DNA from: an uncultured Collinsella sp.
Lineage (GTDB): Bacteria; Actinomycetota; Coriobacteriia; Coriobacteriales; Coriobacteriaceae
Assembly (NCBI GenBank): GCA_902490405.1
Contig: CABUDS010000020.1
Span: 1 to 41,614, forward strand
DNA length: 41,614 nucleotides
Direction of reading: 5' to 3'
Shown: in pieces, positions 1 to 9,058 of the stretch
Numbering within the stretch: position 1 is the first letter of the stretch
How the letters are laid out: each line of letters begins with the position of its first letter
The notes under the pieces: model-generated
Database searches by the model: none
What the model saw: the letters and a program-made list of their open reading frames with translations, nothing else
What the model was told of the DNA's origin: nothing
Translations under genes and position numbers: made by a program

Positions 1-71
1 ATTGACCTTCTGGTCATGCCGCCGAAGTTGAAAGGCAGATTGCCGCTCTGGCGGGCTTGCAGCGTCGAGCC

Positions 72-99
72 GTTACGCGGTTTGGTAAAACCGCGTAAC
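72..99. terminator. Perfect 12-bp hairpin after livF
   Basis: Arms at 72-83 and 88-99 are perfect reverse complements around a 4-nt loop, starting 4 bases past the livF stop codon. It probably ends or stabilises the liv operon transcript. No U-tract follows on either strand, so it is not a classic intrinsic terminator. Bases 1-71 to its left hold no gene I can support; a plus-strand frame is open from base 1 to 102 but has no recognisable protein features. Confidence 0.5.
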
Positions 100-102
100 T
101 AG

Positions 103-816
103 TTAACCGCCCAGGTAGGCTTTGCGGACGTTATCGTCGTGCAGGAGCTCTTGGCCCGTGCCGGTCATGGTGATCTTGCCGGTCTCGAGCACGTAGCCGC
201 GCGTGGCGATCGAGAGTGCCATCTGCGCGTTCTGCTCGACCAGAAGCACCGTGGTGCCGGCCTTGTGCAGGTCCTCGACAATCTGGAAGATCTGCTCAAT
301 CAGAATCGGCGCCAGGCCCATGGAAGGCTCGTCGAGCATGAGCAGCTTGGGGTTACTCATAAGGGCGCGGCCCATAACGAGCATCTGCTGCTCGCCGCCC
401 GAAAGGGTGCCGGCGACCTGGCGACGGCGCTCCTTCAGGCGCGGGAACTGCTCGTAGACGCGCTCTAGGCCCGGAGCCACCGTGGACTTGGGCTGCGTAT
501 AGGCGCCCATCTCCAGGTTCTCCTCGACCGTCATCTGCAAAAAGGCGCGACGGCCCTCGGGAACCTGGGCCAGGCCCTTGCCCACCAACTTGTCGGCAGG
601 CGTATGGGTAATGTCCTCGCCCATAAACTTGATGGAACCGGTCTTAGAGCGCAGCAGGCCCGAAACGGTTTTAAGCGTCGTGGACTTACCGGCACCGTTG
701 GCACCGATCAAGGCCACGATCTCACCCTCGTTGACGTTAAAGGAGATGTCCTTGATGGCGTGGATGGCGCCGTACCAGACGTTGATGTTGTAGACGGAAA
801 GCATCGGCTCTGCCAT
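103..816 (-). CDS. livF: Branched-chain amino-acid ABC transporter ATP-binding protein LivF
   Basis: One of two cytoplasmic ATPases that power uptake of leucine, isoleucine and valine through the LivH/LivM channel. The 237-residue length is normal for LivF. Walker A (GANGAGKS) lies at about residues 38-45, the ABC signature LSGGE at 138-142 and Walker B (LLMLDEP) at about 158-164, followed by the LivF-typical SMGLAP. The ATG follows the livG stop directly, so the two are translationally coupled. It is the last gene of the minus-strand liv operon. The family is certain; that the substrate is a branched-chain amino acid is inferred from the complete livHMGF set with LivJ-type binding proteins. 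Confidence 0.95.
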   Translation of the reverse strand: MAEPMLSVYNINVWYGAIHAIKDISFNVNEGEIVALIGANGAGKSTTLKTVSGLLRSKTGSIKFMGEDITHTPADKLVGKGLAQVPEGRRAFLQMTVEENLEMGAYTQPKSTVAPGLERVYEQFPRLKERRRQVAGTLSGGEQQMLVMGRALMSNPKLLMLDEPSMGLAPILIEQIFQIVEDLHKAGTTVLLVEQNAQMALSIATRGYVLETGKITMTGTGQELLHDDNVRKAYLGG

Positions 817-1677
817 TTAGTTCTCCCCCTTATCCTGCTTGCCCAGATATGCCTCAATAACGGCGTCGTTGTTCTGGATTTCCTCGGCCGTGCCCTTGGC
901 GATGACCTTGCCAAAGTTAAGCACGCAGATGCCCTCGCAGATGTTCATGACGAGCGACATGTCGTGCTCGATCAGCATGATGGCAATGCCAAAGGTGTCG
1001 CGGATCTTTACGATGTTCGCCATGAGCTCCGCGGTCTCGGACGGATTCATGCCGGCGGCAGGCTCGTCGAGCAGCAACAGCTTGGGGTTGGTGGCAAGCG
1101 CGCGGACAATCTCCAGGCGACGCTGGGCGCCGTAAGGCAGCGATCCGGCCTGCTCGTTTGCCAGATGCTCCATATCAAAGATGGAGAGCAGCTCCATGGC
1201 GCGCTCATGGGCGGCCTTCTCGTGCTTCCAATACGTCGGCAGGCGCAGCACGCCCTCAAAACCGGAGTAACGCTCCTGGTTGTGCAGACCGACCTTTACG
1301 TTATCCTCCACCGTCATGGTGTTAAACAGGCGGATGTTTTGGAAGGTGCGGGCGATGCCCATGCGGTTGACCTGGTAGACGGACTTGCCCGAGGTGTCCT
1401 CGCCATCGAGCAGAATGGTGCCGTGCGTGGGCTGGTATACCTTGGTGAGCAGGTTGAAGACCGTGGTCTTACCGGCACCGTTGGGACCGATCAGACCGGC
1501 GATCTCGGTCTTGCCGATAGTCAGGCTAAAGTCGTCGACCGCTTTGAGGCCGCCGAACTCAATGCCCAGGTGGATGCACTCGAGCGCCGGGCGATGGCCC
1601 AGGTCGCGATCGGGAACAATGGCGCCAGAAGGATACGGGACCATCTTGCCCTTGTTGAACTCAAACTTACTGGACAT
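817..1677 (-). CDS. livG: Branched-chain amino-acid ABC transporter ATP-binding protein LivG
   Basis: Second ATPase of the liv importer, 286 residues. Walker A (GPNGAGKT) is at about 64-71; the signature is the LivG-style LPYGAQRRL rather than LSGGQ, and Walker B is LLLLDEP followed by AAGMNP, all characteristic of LivG. About 30 residues precede the ABC domain, a little longer than usual. The ATG has a strong AAGGAGG site upstream inside the 3' end of livM, with which it overlaps by 11 bases, so coupled translation is expected. Confidence 0.95.
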   Translation of the reverse strand: MSSKFEFNKGKMVPYPSGAIVPDRDLGHRPALECIHLGIEFGGLKAVDDFSLTIGKTEIAGLIGPNGAGKTTVFNLLTKVYQPTHGTILLDGEDTSGKSVYQVNRMGIARTFQNIRLFNTMTVEDNVKVGLHNQERYSGFEGVLRLPTYWKHEKAAHERAMELLSIFDMEHLANEQAGSLPYGAQRRLEIVRALATNPKLLLLDEPAAGMNPSETAELMANIVKIRDTFGIAIMLIEHDMSLVMNICEGICVLNFGKVIAKGTAEEIQNNDAVIEAYLGKQDKGEN

Positions 1678-2746
1678 CGGCTGTCACCTCCTTCTTGGGA
1701 GCAAAACGATCCTTAATACGTGCAAAAAACGCCTTGAGTTGCGGATTGTTGGTAAAGACCATGACCAGAATCAACACGATGGCGTAGATGAGCATGCGGT
1801 AGTCCGAGAACTGGCGAAGCAGCTCGGGCAGCACCGTGAGCAGCGCCGCCGCGATGACGGAACCGCGCATATTGCCCAGACCGCCCAAGACCACGAACAC
1901 CAGAACCAGAATCGACGTGTTGAAGTCGAACTTGGTGGCGGAAAGCTGCGAGAAGTTTCCGCCGAACAGGGCTCCGGCGGCACCGGCGAGGGCAGCTGAA
2001 ACCACGAAAGCGATCATGCGGTATTGGGTGACAGAGATACCCACGGACTCGGCAGCGATCTTGTTGTCGCGCACTGCCATGATGGCACGGCCGGTACGGC
2101 TGCGAACCAGATTGAGCACAATCACGAGCGCAACCATAACCAGGATGGCACCGGCGAGGAAGGTCGAGTACGTCGACACGCCCGAGGCGCCCTGGGCGCC
2201 CTTGATGATGGCGGTGCCGTCCTCGAGCAGGTGCAGATCGTCGATTGTGGAGTTACCCGTGATGTTAAAGATCACGTGCAGACCGCGGGAGTCGACGCCC
2301 ACGATAAGGCAGGTAACGATCTCTTTGATAATCTCGCCAAAAGCCAAAGTCACGATGGCCAGGTAGTCACCGCTCAGGCGAAGGACCGGGATGCCGATCA
2401 AAAAGCCCAGGATGGCGGCAGCGATGGCACCGACCACGATGCTGATGACAAGGCGCACCGGATCGGAGGGAACAGCGCTCTCGAGGGCGACGGCGGTGAC
2501 GATGCCCGTATAGGCACCGACACTCATAAAGCCCGCATGGCCCAGCGACAGGTCGCCCGCGATGCCGACAACGAGGTTGAGCGAGATGGCCATAACGATG
2601 TAGGCCGTGATGGGGACCAGCTGACCGGCGATCATGCGCGGGATCATATGGTTGGACTGCATAAAGAACACGATGGCGAATGCCACGATGCACATGGCGT
2701 ACGTAACAAAGTCGTGACGCGTCTGCTTGTCTTTAAGAAACTTCAT
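1667..2746 (-). CDS. livM: Branched-chain amino-acid ABC transporter permease LivM
   Basis: Inner-membrane permease of the liv importer, about 359 residues with about ten hydrophobic segments. It carries the family's conserved cytoplasmic loop (GDYLAIVTLAFGEI) and the repeat RTGRAIMAVRDNKIAAESVGI that contacts the ATPase. I chose the ATG at 2746, which has an AGGTGAG site; a GTG at 2755, just after the livH stop, is an equal alternative. It sits between livH and livG with near-zero spacing. The charged tail (KDRFAPKKEVTADVQ) is cytoplasmic. Confidence 0.93.
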   Translation of the reverse strand: MKFLKDKQTRHDFVTYAMCIVAFAIVFFMQSNHMIPRMIAGQLVPITAYIVMAISLNLVVGIAGDLSLGHAGFMSVGAYTGIVTAVALESAVPSDPVRLVISIVVGAIAAAILGFLIGIPVLRLSGDYLAIVTLAFGEIIKEIVTCLIVGVDSRGLHVIFNITGNSTIDDLHLLEDGTAIIKGAQGASGVSTYSTFLAGAILVMVALVIVLNLVRSRTGRAIMAVRDNKIAAESVGISVTQYRMIAFVVSAALAGAAGALFGGNFSQLSATKFDFNTSILVLVFVVLGGLGNMRGSVIAAALLTVLPELLRQFSDYRMLIYAIVLILVMVFTNNPQLKAFFARIKDRFAPKKEVTADVQ

Positions 2747-2755
2747 AACGCTCAC

Positions 2756-3637
2756 CTACACCTTCTCGGGGACGTACTTGCCCAAGAGGCCGGCAGGCTT
2801 GACGAGCAGGACGATAATCAGAACACCAAAAACGATGGAGTTGGCAAGACTCGTGGAAATGTAGGCCTGGGCCATCGCCTCGATGATACCGATGAGAATG
2901 CCGCCGACAAAGGCACCGGGAATGGAGCCGATGCCGCCGAAGACGGCAGCGTCGAAAGCCTTGATGCCGGGCATGGCGCCCGTGGTGGGCTGCAGCACCG
3001 GCGAGTAGGAGCACAGAAGCACGCCGGCGATAGCGGCAAGTGCCGAGCCGATGGCAAACGTCATCGAGATGGTGCGGTTGACGTTGATGCCCATGAGCTG
3101 AGCGGCGGCCTTGTCCTCGGACACGGCACGCATGGCCTTGCCCATCTTGGTCTTACCCGTAAAGAATACCAGGCCGGCCATGATCACCAGGCAGGCGACG
3201 ATGGTGACGAGCGATACGGCGCTCACGTTGTACTTGGCCAAGAACTCCGGCACCGGGAAGGTGACGAGCGAAGTAAAGTTCTTGGGCGTGGCGCCCCACA
3301 GGAGCTGCGCGGCATTCTGCAGGAAGTAGGACACGCCGATAGCCGTGATCAAAACGGCCAGCGGGCCCGCCTGGCGCAGCGGCTTATAGGCCAGGCCCTC
3401 AATGAGAACACCGAGAACCGTGCAGACCGCGCAAGAGAGAATTACAGATGCCCAGCCCGGGAGGCCGAGATACGACGTGGCGCAGAACGAGACATAGGCA
3501 CCAACCATGATGACGTCGCCGTGAGCGAAGTTCAGCATCTTGGCGATACCGTAGACCATGGTGTAGCCCAACGCGATGATGGCGTAGACGCTGCCCATGG
3601 ACAGGCCGTTGACCAGGTATTGGATAAAGACCGTCAT
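2756..3637 (-). CDS. livH: Branched-chain amino-acid ABC transporter permease LivH
   Basis: Partner permease to LivM, about 293 residues. The N-terminus (MTVFIQYLVNGLSMGSVYAI, then ALGYTMVYGI) is the LivH hallmark, and the loop MGKAMRAVSEDKAAAQLMGI matches the ATPase-contact region. The frame extends upstream to 3730 but the added residues are not hydrophobic and lack homology to the family. AAAGGGGG sits about 9 bases before the ATG at 3637, whereas the ATG at 3646 abuts it, so 3637 is preferred. First of the four core transporter genes; about 140 bp separates it from the binding-protein gene upstream. Confidence 0.93.
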   Translation of the reverse strand: MTVFIQYLVNGLSMGSVYAIIALGYTMVYGIAKMLNFAHGDVIMVGAYVSFCATSYLGLPGWASVILSCAVCTVLGVLIEGLAYKPLRQAGPLAVLITAIGVSYFLQNAAQLLWGATPKNFTSLVTFPVPEFLAKYNVSAVSLVTIVACLVIMAGLVFFTGKTKMGKAMRAVSEDKAAAQLMGINVNRTISMTFAIGSALAAIAGVLLCSYSPVLQPTTGAMPGIKAFDAAVFGGIGSIPGAFVGGILIGIIEAMAQAYISTSLANSIVFGVLIIVLLVKPAGLLGKYVPEKV

Positions 3638-3776
3638 GTTCCACATCCCCCTTTCGAATAGGTTTCCAGTTGATGTATGAAACAGGGACGTTACGTTGCC
3701 CCTAGATACCAAGCAAGCAGGGAAGGCCAAAACCTCCCCTGCTTGGGACCAAAACCGCTCTATGTAAGGCGGCCAA

Positions 3777-4964
3777 TTAGGCCTGTACGTACTTGCCGTC
3801 GGTGATGACGTACGCAGTCGGGTCCTTCTGGACCTGGCCCTTGTCGTTCCAGGAGAGCTTGCCGGTCAGGCCGTCAACGGTAATGTTGCACATGGCCTCG
3901 GGCAGTTTCTCGGCGACTTCGGTTGGATCAGCGTCGACGCCAAGGCCGGCCTCCTTGAGGGCCTCAGCCACAGCATGCACGCCGTCATAGGCGTCGGCGG
4001 CAAACTGGTCGGGAGTATCGCCGTACTTATCCTTGTAGGCGTTGACGAAGTCGGCGTTCTTCTCGTCGTCGGCGGAGAACGGGGTCATGAGCAGCAGGCC
4101 CTCGGCAAGAGAAGTGTCGAAGCCCTCAACGCCCAGGATGCCGTCCATGCCGTCGCAGCCCATCATCTTGACGTCGTAGCCCATGTCCTTGGCGTTCTTG
4201 AGCAGGACGGACGCCGGCGTGTAGTAGATTGGTGCAAAGATCATGGTGGCGCCGGCCTGCTTGGCCTTGGTCAGCTGGTTGGTAAAGCTCGTGGCGGAGT
4301 CGTCCTTAAAGGTCTCCTCGTCGACAACCTCGAGCTTGGACTCAGCGGCCTGGGCCTTAAAGGCATCCGCGACACCCGAAGAATAAGCGTCGCCGGAGTT
4401 ATAGAACAGCACGAACTTCTCGTCCGCATACTTCTGCGCCAGGAACTTGGCAGCGTTGACGCCCTGGTTGGGATCGGTGAAGCAAACCTGGAAGACGCAA
4501 TCCTTGCCGTCAGTGACGTCCTCGGAGGACGCGGACGGGGTGATCATGAACGTCTTGGGGTCGTTTCCGCACTCGGCGGCAACGGCAACCGACGCACCCG
4601 TGGTGGTTGGGCCGACGAGGGCCTGCATGCCCCAGTCGAGCAGGGTGTTGAAGGCGTTGACGGCCTTCTCGCCATCGGCCTGATCATCCTCGGCCTTGCT
4701 GGCAAGCGGTAGCTCCTTGGTGGAGAAGTCCTTGCAGCCAAGCTCGACGCCCTGGGTAACGGACTTGCCGTAAGACGCGGCGGCACCGGTCAGCGGGCCG
4801 ATGGTGCCGATCTTAAACGAAGCGTCGCCCGAAGCGGAACCGCTGTCGCCGCCGTTGGAGGAGCAGCCAGCTAGAATGGACATCGCCCCCAGACCTGCTG
4901 CGCTCGCGATAACGCTCCTGCGATTCATAACAGGGTTCAATGACTTACCGGTGAGGCTCGACAT
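3777..4964 (-). CDS. Branched-chain amino-acid binding lipoprotein, copy 1 (LivJ/LivK family)
   Basis: Extracytoplasmic substrate receptor (periplasmic-binding-protein type I fold) that feeds LivHMGF. 395 residues; lipobox LAGC at 31-34, giving a mature N-terminal cysteine followed by a Ser/Gly linker. FKIGTIGPLTGAAASYG starts the ligand domain, as in LivJ. Arg-Arg (NRRS) precedes the hydrophobic stretch, a weak twin-arginine-like start. The ATG at 4964 has GAGAGGAGAG about 5 bases upstream. It is closely similar to the gene at 5236-6402, including long near-identical DNA in the C-terminal half. Ligand range cannot be read from sequence. Confidence 0.92.
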   Translation of the reverse strand: MSSLTGKSLNPVMNRRSVIASAAGLGAMSILAGCSSNGGDSGSASGDASFKIGTIGPLTGAAASYGKSVTQGVELGCKDFSTKELPLASKAEDDQADGEKAVNAFNTLLDWGMQALVGPTTTGASVAVAAECGNDPKTFMITPSASSEDVTDGKDCVFQVCFTDPNQGVNAAKFLAQKYADEKFVLFYNSGDAYSSGVADAFKAQAAESKLEVVDEETFKDDSATSFTNQLTKAKQAGATMIFAPIYYTPASVLLKNAKDMGYDVKMMGCDGMDGILGVEGFDTSLAEGLLLMTPFSADDEKNADFVNAYKDKYGDTPDQFAADAYDGVHAVAEALKEAGLGVDADPTEVAEKLPEAMCNITVDGLTGKLSWNDKGQVQKDPTAYVITDGKYVQA

Positions 4965-5235
4965 GCGGCTCTCCTCTCAAATCTCGTCGGGTTTTGGTTG
5001 CCCGACAGGCCATCCTTCGCCGTGTTCGGCGTTCGCAAAATAGTAGACGCTTTAGTTGAGAAAAGTGGCGATTATTTCAACTTTTCTTTTGTTTTGTCCG
5101 TTTATCCATAATTATGCGTATTTCTATTGGTTTATGCAGTTTAGCCACTTTATTGTGTGAAAGTAATGTTTCCATTCCGCTACAAGCGCCCTTGCCCTGA
5201 TTAAAACAGCCTCACCGGTCGCGTTTTGTACGCAC
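4965..5235 (-). promoter_or_regulatory. AT-rich intergenic region upstream of binding-protein copy 1
   Basis: 271 bp separate the two binding-protein genes. The part at 5041-5170 is far more AT-rich than its surroundings, so the copy-1 gene and livHMGF probably have their own promoter here. An 8-bp inverted repeat (AGAAAAGT at 5059-5066, ACTTTTCT at 5080-5087) could be an operator. I could not fix a convincing -35/-10 pair. Confidence 0.35.
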
Positions 5236-6402
5236 CTAGGCGGCGATGTACTTGCCGTCCTGAATCACATAGGCCGTAGCGGGCTTTTCAACCTGCCCCT
5301 TGTCGTTCCACGTCAGCTCGCCCGTCAGGCCCTCGATTTTGATCTTGCGCATGGCCTTGGCAAGGTCGCCGGCAATGTCGGCGCCGTCGGCCGTAATGTC
5401 GATGTCTGCCTTATCGATAGCCTCGACAATCGCATGGACGCAGTCATAGGCATCGGCGGCGAACTGGTTGGGCGTCTCGTCGTAGGCGTCCTTATAGGCC
5501 TTGACGAAGTCGGCGTTCTTCTCATCGTCGGCAGAGAACGGGGTCATGAGCAGCACGCCCTCGGCAAGAGAGGTATCGAAGCCCTCAACGGAGAGCAGAC
5601 CGTCCATGCCGTCGGTGCCCATGAGGGTCATGTCGTAGCCCATGTCCTTGGCGTTCTTGAGCAGGACGGACGCCGGCGTGTAGTAGATCGGCGCAAAGAT
5701 AAGCGTGGCGCCGGTCTCCTTGGCCTTGGTGAGCTGGTTGGTAAAGCTCGTGGAAGAGTCGTCCTTAAAGGTCTCGGTATCGACGATGTCGAGCTTGGAT
5801 GCCTTGGCCTGCTCGGCAAAAGCGTCGGCAACGCCCGAGCTATACGTATCGCCGGAGTTGTAGAACAGGGCGATCTTGGCGTCTGCATACTTCTCGGCCA
5901 AGAACTTCGCGGCGCTGGCACCCATGGTGGGATCGGTGAAGCAAACCTGAAAGACCGTTGTCTTATCCTTGGTCACGTCGAGCGACGAGGCCGAAGGCGT
6001 GACCATGAGCATATCGTCGGCAATCTCGCCCGAGACGGCGACGGCAGCACCGGTGGTGACGGGGCCGACGAGCGCCTGCATGCCCCAGTCGCACAACGTA
6101 TTGAAGGCGTTGATGGCCTTCTCGCCGTCGGCGACATCGTCCTCGGACTTAAGCGAGAGCTTGAGGTCCTTGGTCGAGAAATCCTTGGCGGCGAGCTTGG
6201 CGCCCTTCTCGGCCGAGACGCCATAGGTTGCCGCGGCGCCGGTCAGAGGGCCGATAACGCCAATCTTGAAGGTCTTGCCGTCATCGGCGGAGCCGCCGTC
6301 CGAGCCACCCGACGAACAACCAGCGAGTGCCGCGGTGCTGCCGAGCGCCGCGGCGCCGGCGAGAAAGTTCCTTCGGCTGAGCGTGCTGTTGATGTTGAAC
6401 AT
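5236..6402 (-). CDS. Branched-chain amino-acid binding lipoprotein, copy 2 (LivJ/LivK family, Tat-type signal)
   Basis: Paralogue of the adjacent binding protein, about 388 residues, same fold and role. Its signal peptide has a clear twin-arginine motif SRRNFLAG followed by lipobox LAGC, so it is probably exported folded by Tat and lipidated. The frame could start with GTG at 6411, but AAGGTGG sits about 5 bases before the ATG at 6402. The central and C-terminal parts (for example IFAPIYYTPASVLLKNAKDM) are almost identical to copy 1, while the N-terminal third differs more. Two receptors may widen the ligand range of one transporter; that is inference. Confidence 0.92.
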   Translation of the reverse strand: MFNINSTLSRRNFLAGAAALGSTAALAGCSSGGSDGGSADDGKTFKIGVIGPLTGAAATYGVSAEKGAKLAAKDFSTKDLKLSLKSEDDVADGEKAINAFNTLCDWGMQALVGPVTTGAAVAVSGEIADDMLMVTPSASSLDVTKDKTTVFQVCFTDPTMGASAAKFLAEKYADAKIALFYNSGDTYSSGVADAFAEQAKASKLDIVDTETFKDDSSTSFTNQLTKAKETGATLIFAPIYYTPASVLLKNAKDMGYDMTLMGTDGMDGLLSVEGFDTSLAEGVLLMTPFSADDEKNADFVKAYKDAYDETPNQFAADAYDCVHAIVEAIDKADIDITADGADIAGDLAKAMRKIKIEGLTGELTWNDKGQVEKPATAYVIQDGKYIAA

Positions 6403-6653
6403 GGTGTCCACCTTTTTCGCTGGCCGCAGTGCGGCCGTCTTGCGGTACGGGGCAAACCTTATGGCGCAAACGTTGACAGTTTGTTACGGAGTTCCGTTTG
6501 TAGCGAGCATGTTTCCAATGTTTCCGCAGCGTTTCGGGGGTGCCGTTTTGTGCGACTCCTGTTGCCTGGCGAGCACGCGCCCTCGGTTCACGCTAGAATG
6601 CACTCAACCTTTAAGCGGTTAATCCATCCATAAGATGCACGAAGGAGCTATCT
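6403..6653. promoter_or_regulatory. Divergent promoter region between the liv receptor gene and hom
   Basis: 250 bp between two divergent genes, so promoters for both must lie here. On the plus strand TAGAAT at about 6593-6598 is a reasonable -10 for hom, and GAAGGAG about 6 bases before its ATG is the ribosome site. No clear -35 was found. Nothing resembling a T-box or other riboswitch was recognised. Confidence 0.4.
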
Positions 6654-7997
6654 ATGAGCGAATCCCTGCGCACCGTGAACGTCGGTCTGATCGGTCTGGG
6701 AACCGTCGGCGGCGGCGTGGCCCGTCTGATCAAGAGCCACCACGATGAGTACCTGGCAGCCTACGGCATCGACCTTAAGCTGACCCGCGCCTGCGCGCTT
6801 GCTTGGGAGCAGGCCGAGGCGGCAGGCATTGAGCGCGAGGCCTTTACGAGCGACTGGCACGATGTCGTCACCGACCCCGCCGTCGACATCGTCGTCGAGC
6901 TGATTGGTGGCGAGCATCCCGCAACCGAGATCTTCACCACTGCCTTCGAGAACGGCAAGCATGTCGTCTCCGCCAACAAGGCCCTGCTGGGCCGCCATGT
7001 CGAGACGCTTGCCGAGAAGGCGCGTGCGTGCGGCGTGCAGATTAAGTGCGAGGCCAGCTGCGGTGGCGGCATCCCCATTGTCAGCACACTCGAGCACGAC
7101 CTGGTGGGTAACAAGATCCTGACCATCGCCGGCATCCTCAACGGCACCACCAACTACATCCTGTCGCGCATGGACGCCGAGGGCGCCGATTACGCTGACG
7201 TGCTCGCCGACGCACAGGCTAAGGGCTATGCCGAGGCCGACCCGTCCGCCGACGTCGACGGCTTCGATGCCGCCAGCAAGACGGCCATCCTCGCCTCCAT
7301 CGGCTTTGGCACCCGCGTTACCACCGATGATGTGTACCAGCAGGGTATCCGCACCATCGGCGCCGAGGACATCGCCCAGGCCCGCGAGCTCGGCTACACC
7401 ATCAAACTGCTCGGCATCGCCCGCAACACCGACGCTGGCGTCGACGTTCGCGTGCATCCCACGCTGATCCCCGCAGACCATATGCTCGCCAAGGTCAACG
7501 GCGCCATGAACGCCGTCTACGTGGTAGGCGACGCCGTGGGCGAGACCATGTTCTACGGCGCGGGCGCAGGCTCCTTCCCCACCGCGAGCGCCGTCGTGGG
7601 CGATATCCTGTCGCTCTCCGAGCAGATCAGCCGCGGCGTGGCTCCGCTGCCCGAGATTGAGCCCTATGGCCACAACCTCACCTTTAAGCCCATGGACGAG
7701 CTCCAGACCAAGTACTATGTGCGCCTGAAAGTCGCCGACCGCGTGGGCGCCCTGTCCGAGACGGTCGACATCTTTGCCAAGCACAACATCTCGATCTCGC
7801 TCATCAACCAGGTCGAGGACGGCAAATCGGGCGTCAGCGATGCCTGCTCGGTCATCTTCCTGACGCACCGCGCGCTCGAGAAGGACGTCCAAGCTGCCGC
7901 CGCCGAGCTTGCCGGCGTCAACTGCGTGGCCGAGGTCGCCAACGTCCTGCGCATCGAGGACGTTGAGGCTTGGACCGAAGGCGTCATGGCGAACTAG
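6654..7997 (+). CDS. hom: Homoserine dehydrogenase with ACT domain
   Basis: Reduces aspartate-4-semialdehyde to homoserine with NAD(P)H, at the branch to threonine, methionine and isoleucine. 447 residues, the usual length of the single-function enzyme. The Rossmann motif GLIGLGTVGGG is near residues 10-20; catalytic-region signatures include VVSANKALL, EASCGGGIPI, GILNGTTNYI and EADPSADVDGFDAASK. The C-terminal 85 or so residues (YYVRLKVADRVGALSETVDI onward) form an ACT domain, which normally gives threonine feedback inhibition. It stands alone, followed by a strong terminator. Confidence 0.96.
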   Translation: MSESLRTVNVGLIGLGTVGGGVARLIKSHHDEYLAAYGIDLKLTRACALAWEQAEAAGIEREAFTSDWHDVVTDPAVDIVVELIGGEHPATEIFTTAFENGKHVVSANKALLGRHVETLAEKARACGVQIKCEASCGGGIPIVSTLEHDLVGNKILTIAGILNGTTNYILSRMDAEGADYADVLADAQAKGYAEADPSADVDGFDAASKTAILASIGFGTRVTTDDVYQQGIRTIGAEDIAQARELGYTIKLLGIARNTDAGVDVRVHPTLIPADHMLAKVNGAMNAVYVVGDAVGETMFYGAGAGSFPTASAVVGDILSLSEQISRGVAPLPEIEPYGHNLTFKPMDELQTKYYVRLKVADRVGALSETVDIFAKHNISISLINQVEDGKSGVSDACSVIFLTHRALEKDVQAAAAELAGVNCVAEVANVLRIEDVEAWTEGVMAN

Positions 7998-8028
7998 TCC
8001 AACGCTCGCCTAGCAATACGCGCCTTGA

Positions 8029-8062
8029 GGGCTCCCGTCCGATGTGGGACGGGAGCCCTTTT
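8029..8062 (+). terminator. Intrinsic terminator after hom
   Basis: A 12-bp GC-rich stem (8029-8040 with 8047-8058) and a short loop, followed by TTTT, lying 31 bases past the hom stop codon. Confidence 0.9.
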
Positions 8063-8211
8063 GTCACCTGCCCTAAGCACAACGGCAAAGCATATTTGCG
8101 CGAGCCGCTCATCGGTAACGCGGGCTACCGTTCACCGATATGCAAACGCGGCCGATTCCGACTACCGCTACGCTGTGCTGCGAATGTCCGCCCGCGATGA
8201 GAGGAAGCACC

Positions 8212-8961
8212 ATGTTGCTCGAGGGCAAGAAAGCAATCATCACCGGAGGCACACGCGGTATCGGCTATGCCATCGCCTGCCGTTTTATCGAGGAAGGCGC
8301 TGCCGTCACCGTCTTTGGCTCGCGCCAGGAGACTGCCGACACGGCCGTTGAGAAGCTGACAGCCGCCTATCCCGACGCCAAGGTCTGGGGTCGCTCCTGC
8401 GATCTCACCTCGCTCGAGGCCGTGACTGAGGCCTTTACGCAGACTGCAGCCGACATGGGCGGCCTGGACACGGTCATCAACAATGCCGGTATCTCCCAGC
8501 GTTCACCCCTCTTGGACTACACGGCCGAGGAGTTTGCAAAGGTCATGGACCTCAACGTCGTCGCCGTCTTTAATGGCCACCAGGCTGCCGCCAAGATCAT
8601 GACCGAGGCCGGCCACGGCGGCACCATCACCACCACGAGCTCGATGGTCGCCAAGTACGGTCAGCCCTCCGGCGTCGGCTATCCCACGTCCAAGTTCGCC
8701 GTCAACGGCATGGTCCAGTCGCTCTCGCGCGAGCTCGCCCCCATGGGCATTCGCGTCAACGCCGTCGCACCTGGCGTAACCAAGACCGATATGGTCGCCA
8801 ACCTGCCCGAAGAGGTCATCAAGCCCATCATCGCCACCATTCCGCTGGGTCGCATGGGCGAGCCCGAGGATGTCGCCAACGCCTTTGTTTTCTTGGCGAG
8901 CGACATGTCCTCCTATGTTACGGGTGCCGTGCTCCCCGTCGACGGAGCCGCCCGCTCTTAA
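8212..8961 (+). CDS. Short-chain dehydrogenase/reductase, FabG-like
   Basis: Classical NAD(P)-dependent SDR oxidoreductase, about 249 residues and cytoplasmic. It shows the TGxxxGIG cofactor motif (GGTRGIGYAIA), NNAG, the catalytic Ser in TTSSM, YPTSK (YxxxK) and a C-terminal SYVTGAVLPVDG. The frame extends upstream to 8140, but GAGAGG lies just before the ATG at 8212, where the SDR fold begins. It may be a 3-oxoacyl-ACP reductase paralogue, or act on sugars, polyols or steroids (bile-acid hydroxysteroid dehydrogenases of gut Coriobacteriia belong to this family). The substrate cannot be told from sequence, and no fatty-acid genes are adjacent. Confidence 0.85.
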   Translation: MLLEGKKAIITGGTRGIGYAIACRFIEEGAAVTVFGSRQETADTAVEKLTAAYPDAKVWGRSCDLTSLEAVTEAFTQTAADMGGLDTVINNAGISQRSPLLDYTAEEFAKVMDLNVVAVFNGHQAAAKIMTEAGHGGTITTTSSMVAKYGQPSGVGYPTSKFAVNGMVQSLSRELAPMGIRVNAVAPGVTKTDMVANLPEEVIKPIIATIPLGRMGEPEDVANAFVFLASDMSSYVTGAVLPVDGAARS

Positions 8962-9003
8962 GGGACCACAAGCCTCAGCTCCCAGCCTCAACATAGTCCA
9001 ACA

Positions 9004-9048
9004 AAGAAGGCGCGCCGTCTGCATCAACTGCAGGCAGCGCGCCTTCTT
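9004..9048. terminator. Long hairpin between convergent SDR and antiporter genes
   Basis: Perfect 12-bp arms (9004-9015 and 9037-9048) with a further inner TCTGCA/TGCAG pairing. It lies 43 bp past the SDR stop. The U-tract is weak on both strands, so it may be a bidirectional terminator or a transcript stabiliser. Confidence 0.6.
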
Positions 9049-9058
9049 CTGTTTGAAA

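Noticed and set aside
1..102. 3' end of a plus-strand gene at the left edge
   Set aside because: The frame is open but only 33 codons, runs through the liv hairpin, and has no recognisable features.
2024..3661. Long plus-strand open frame over livM and livH
   Set aside because: Shadow of the liv genes; the product is His/Asp/Gly-rich with no family features.
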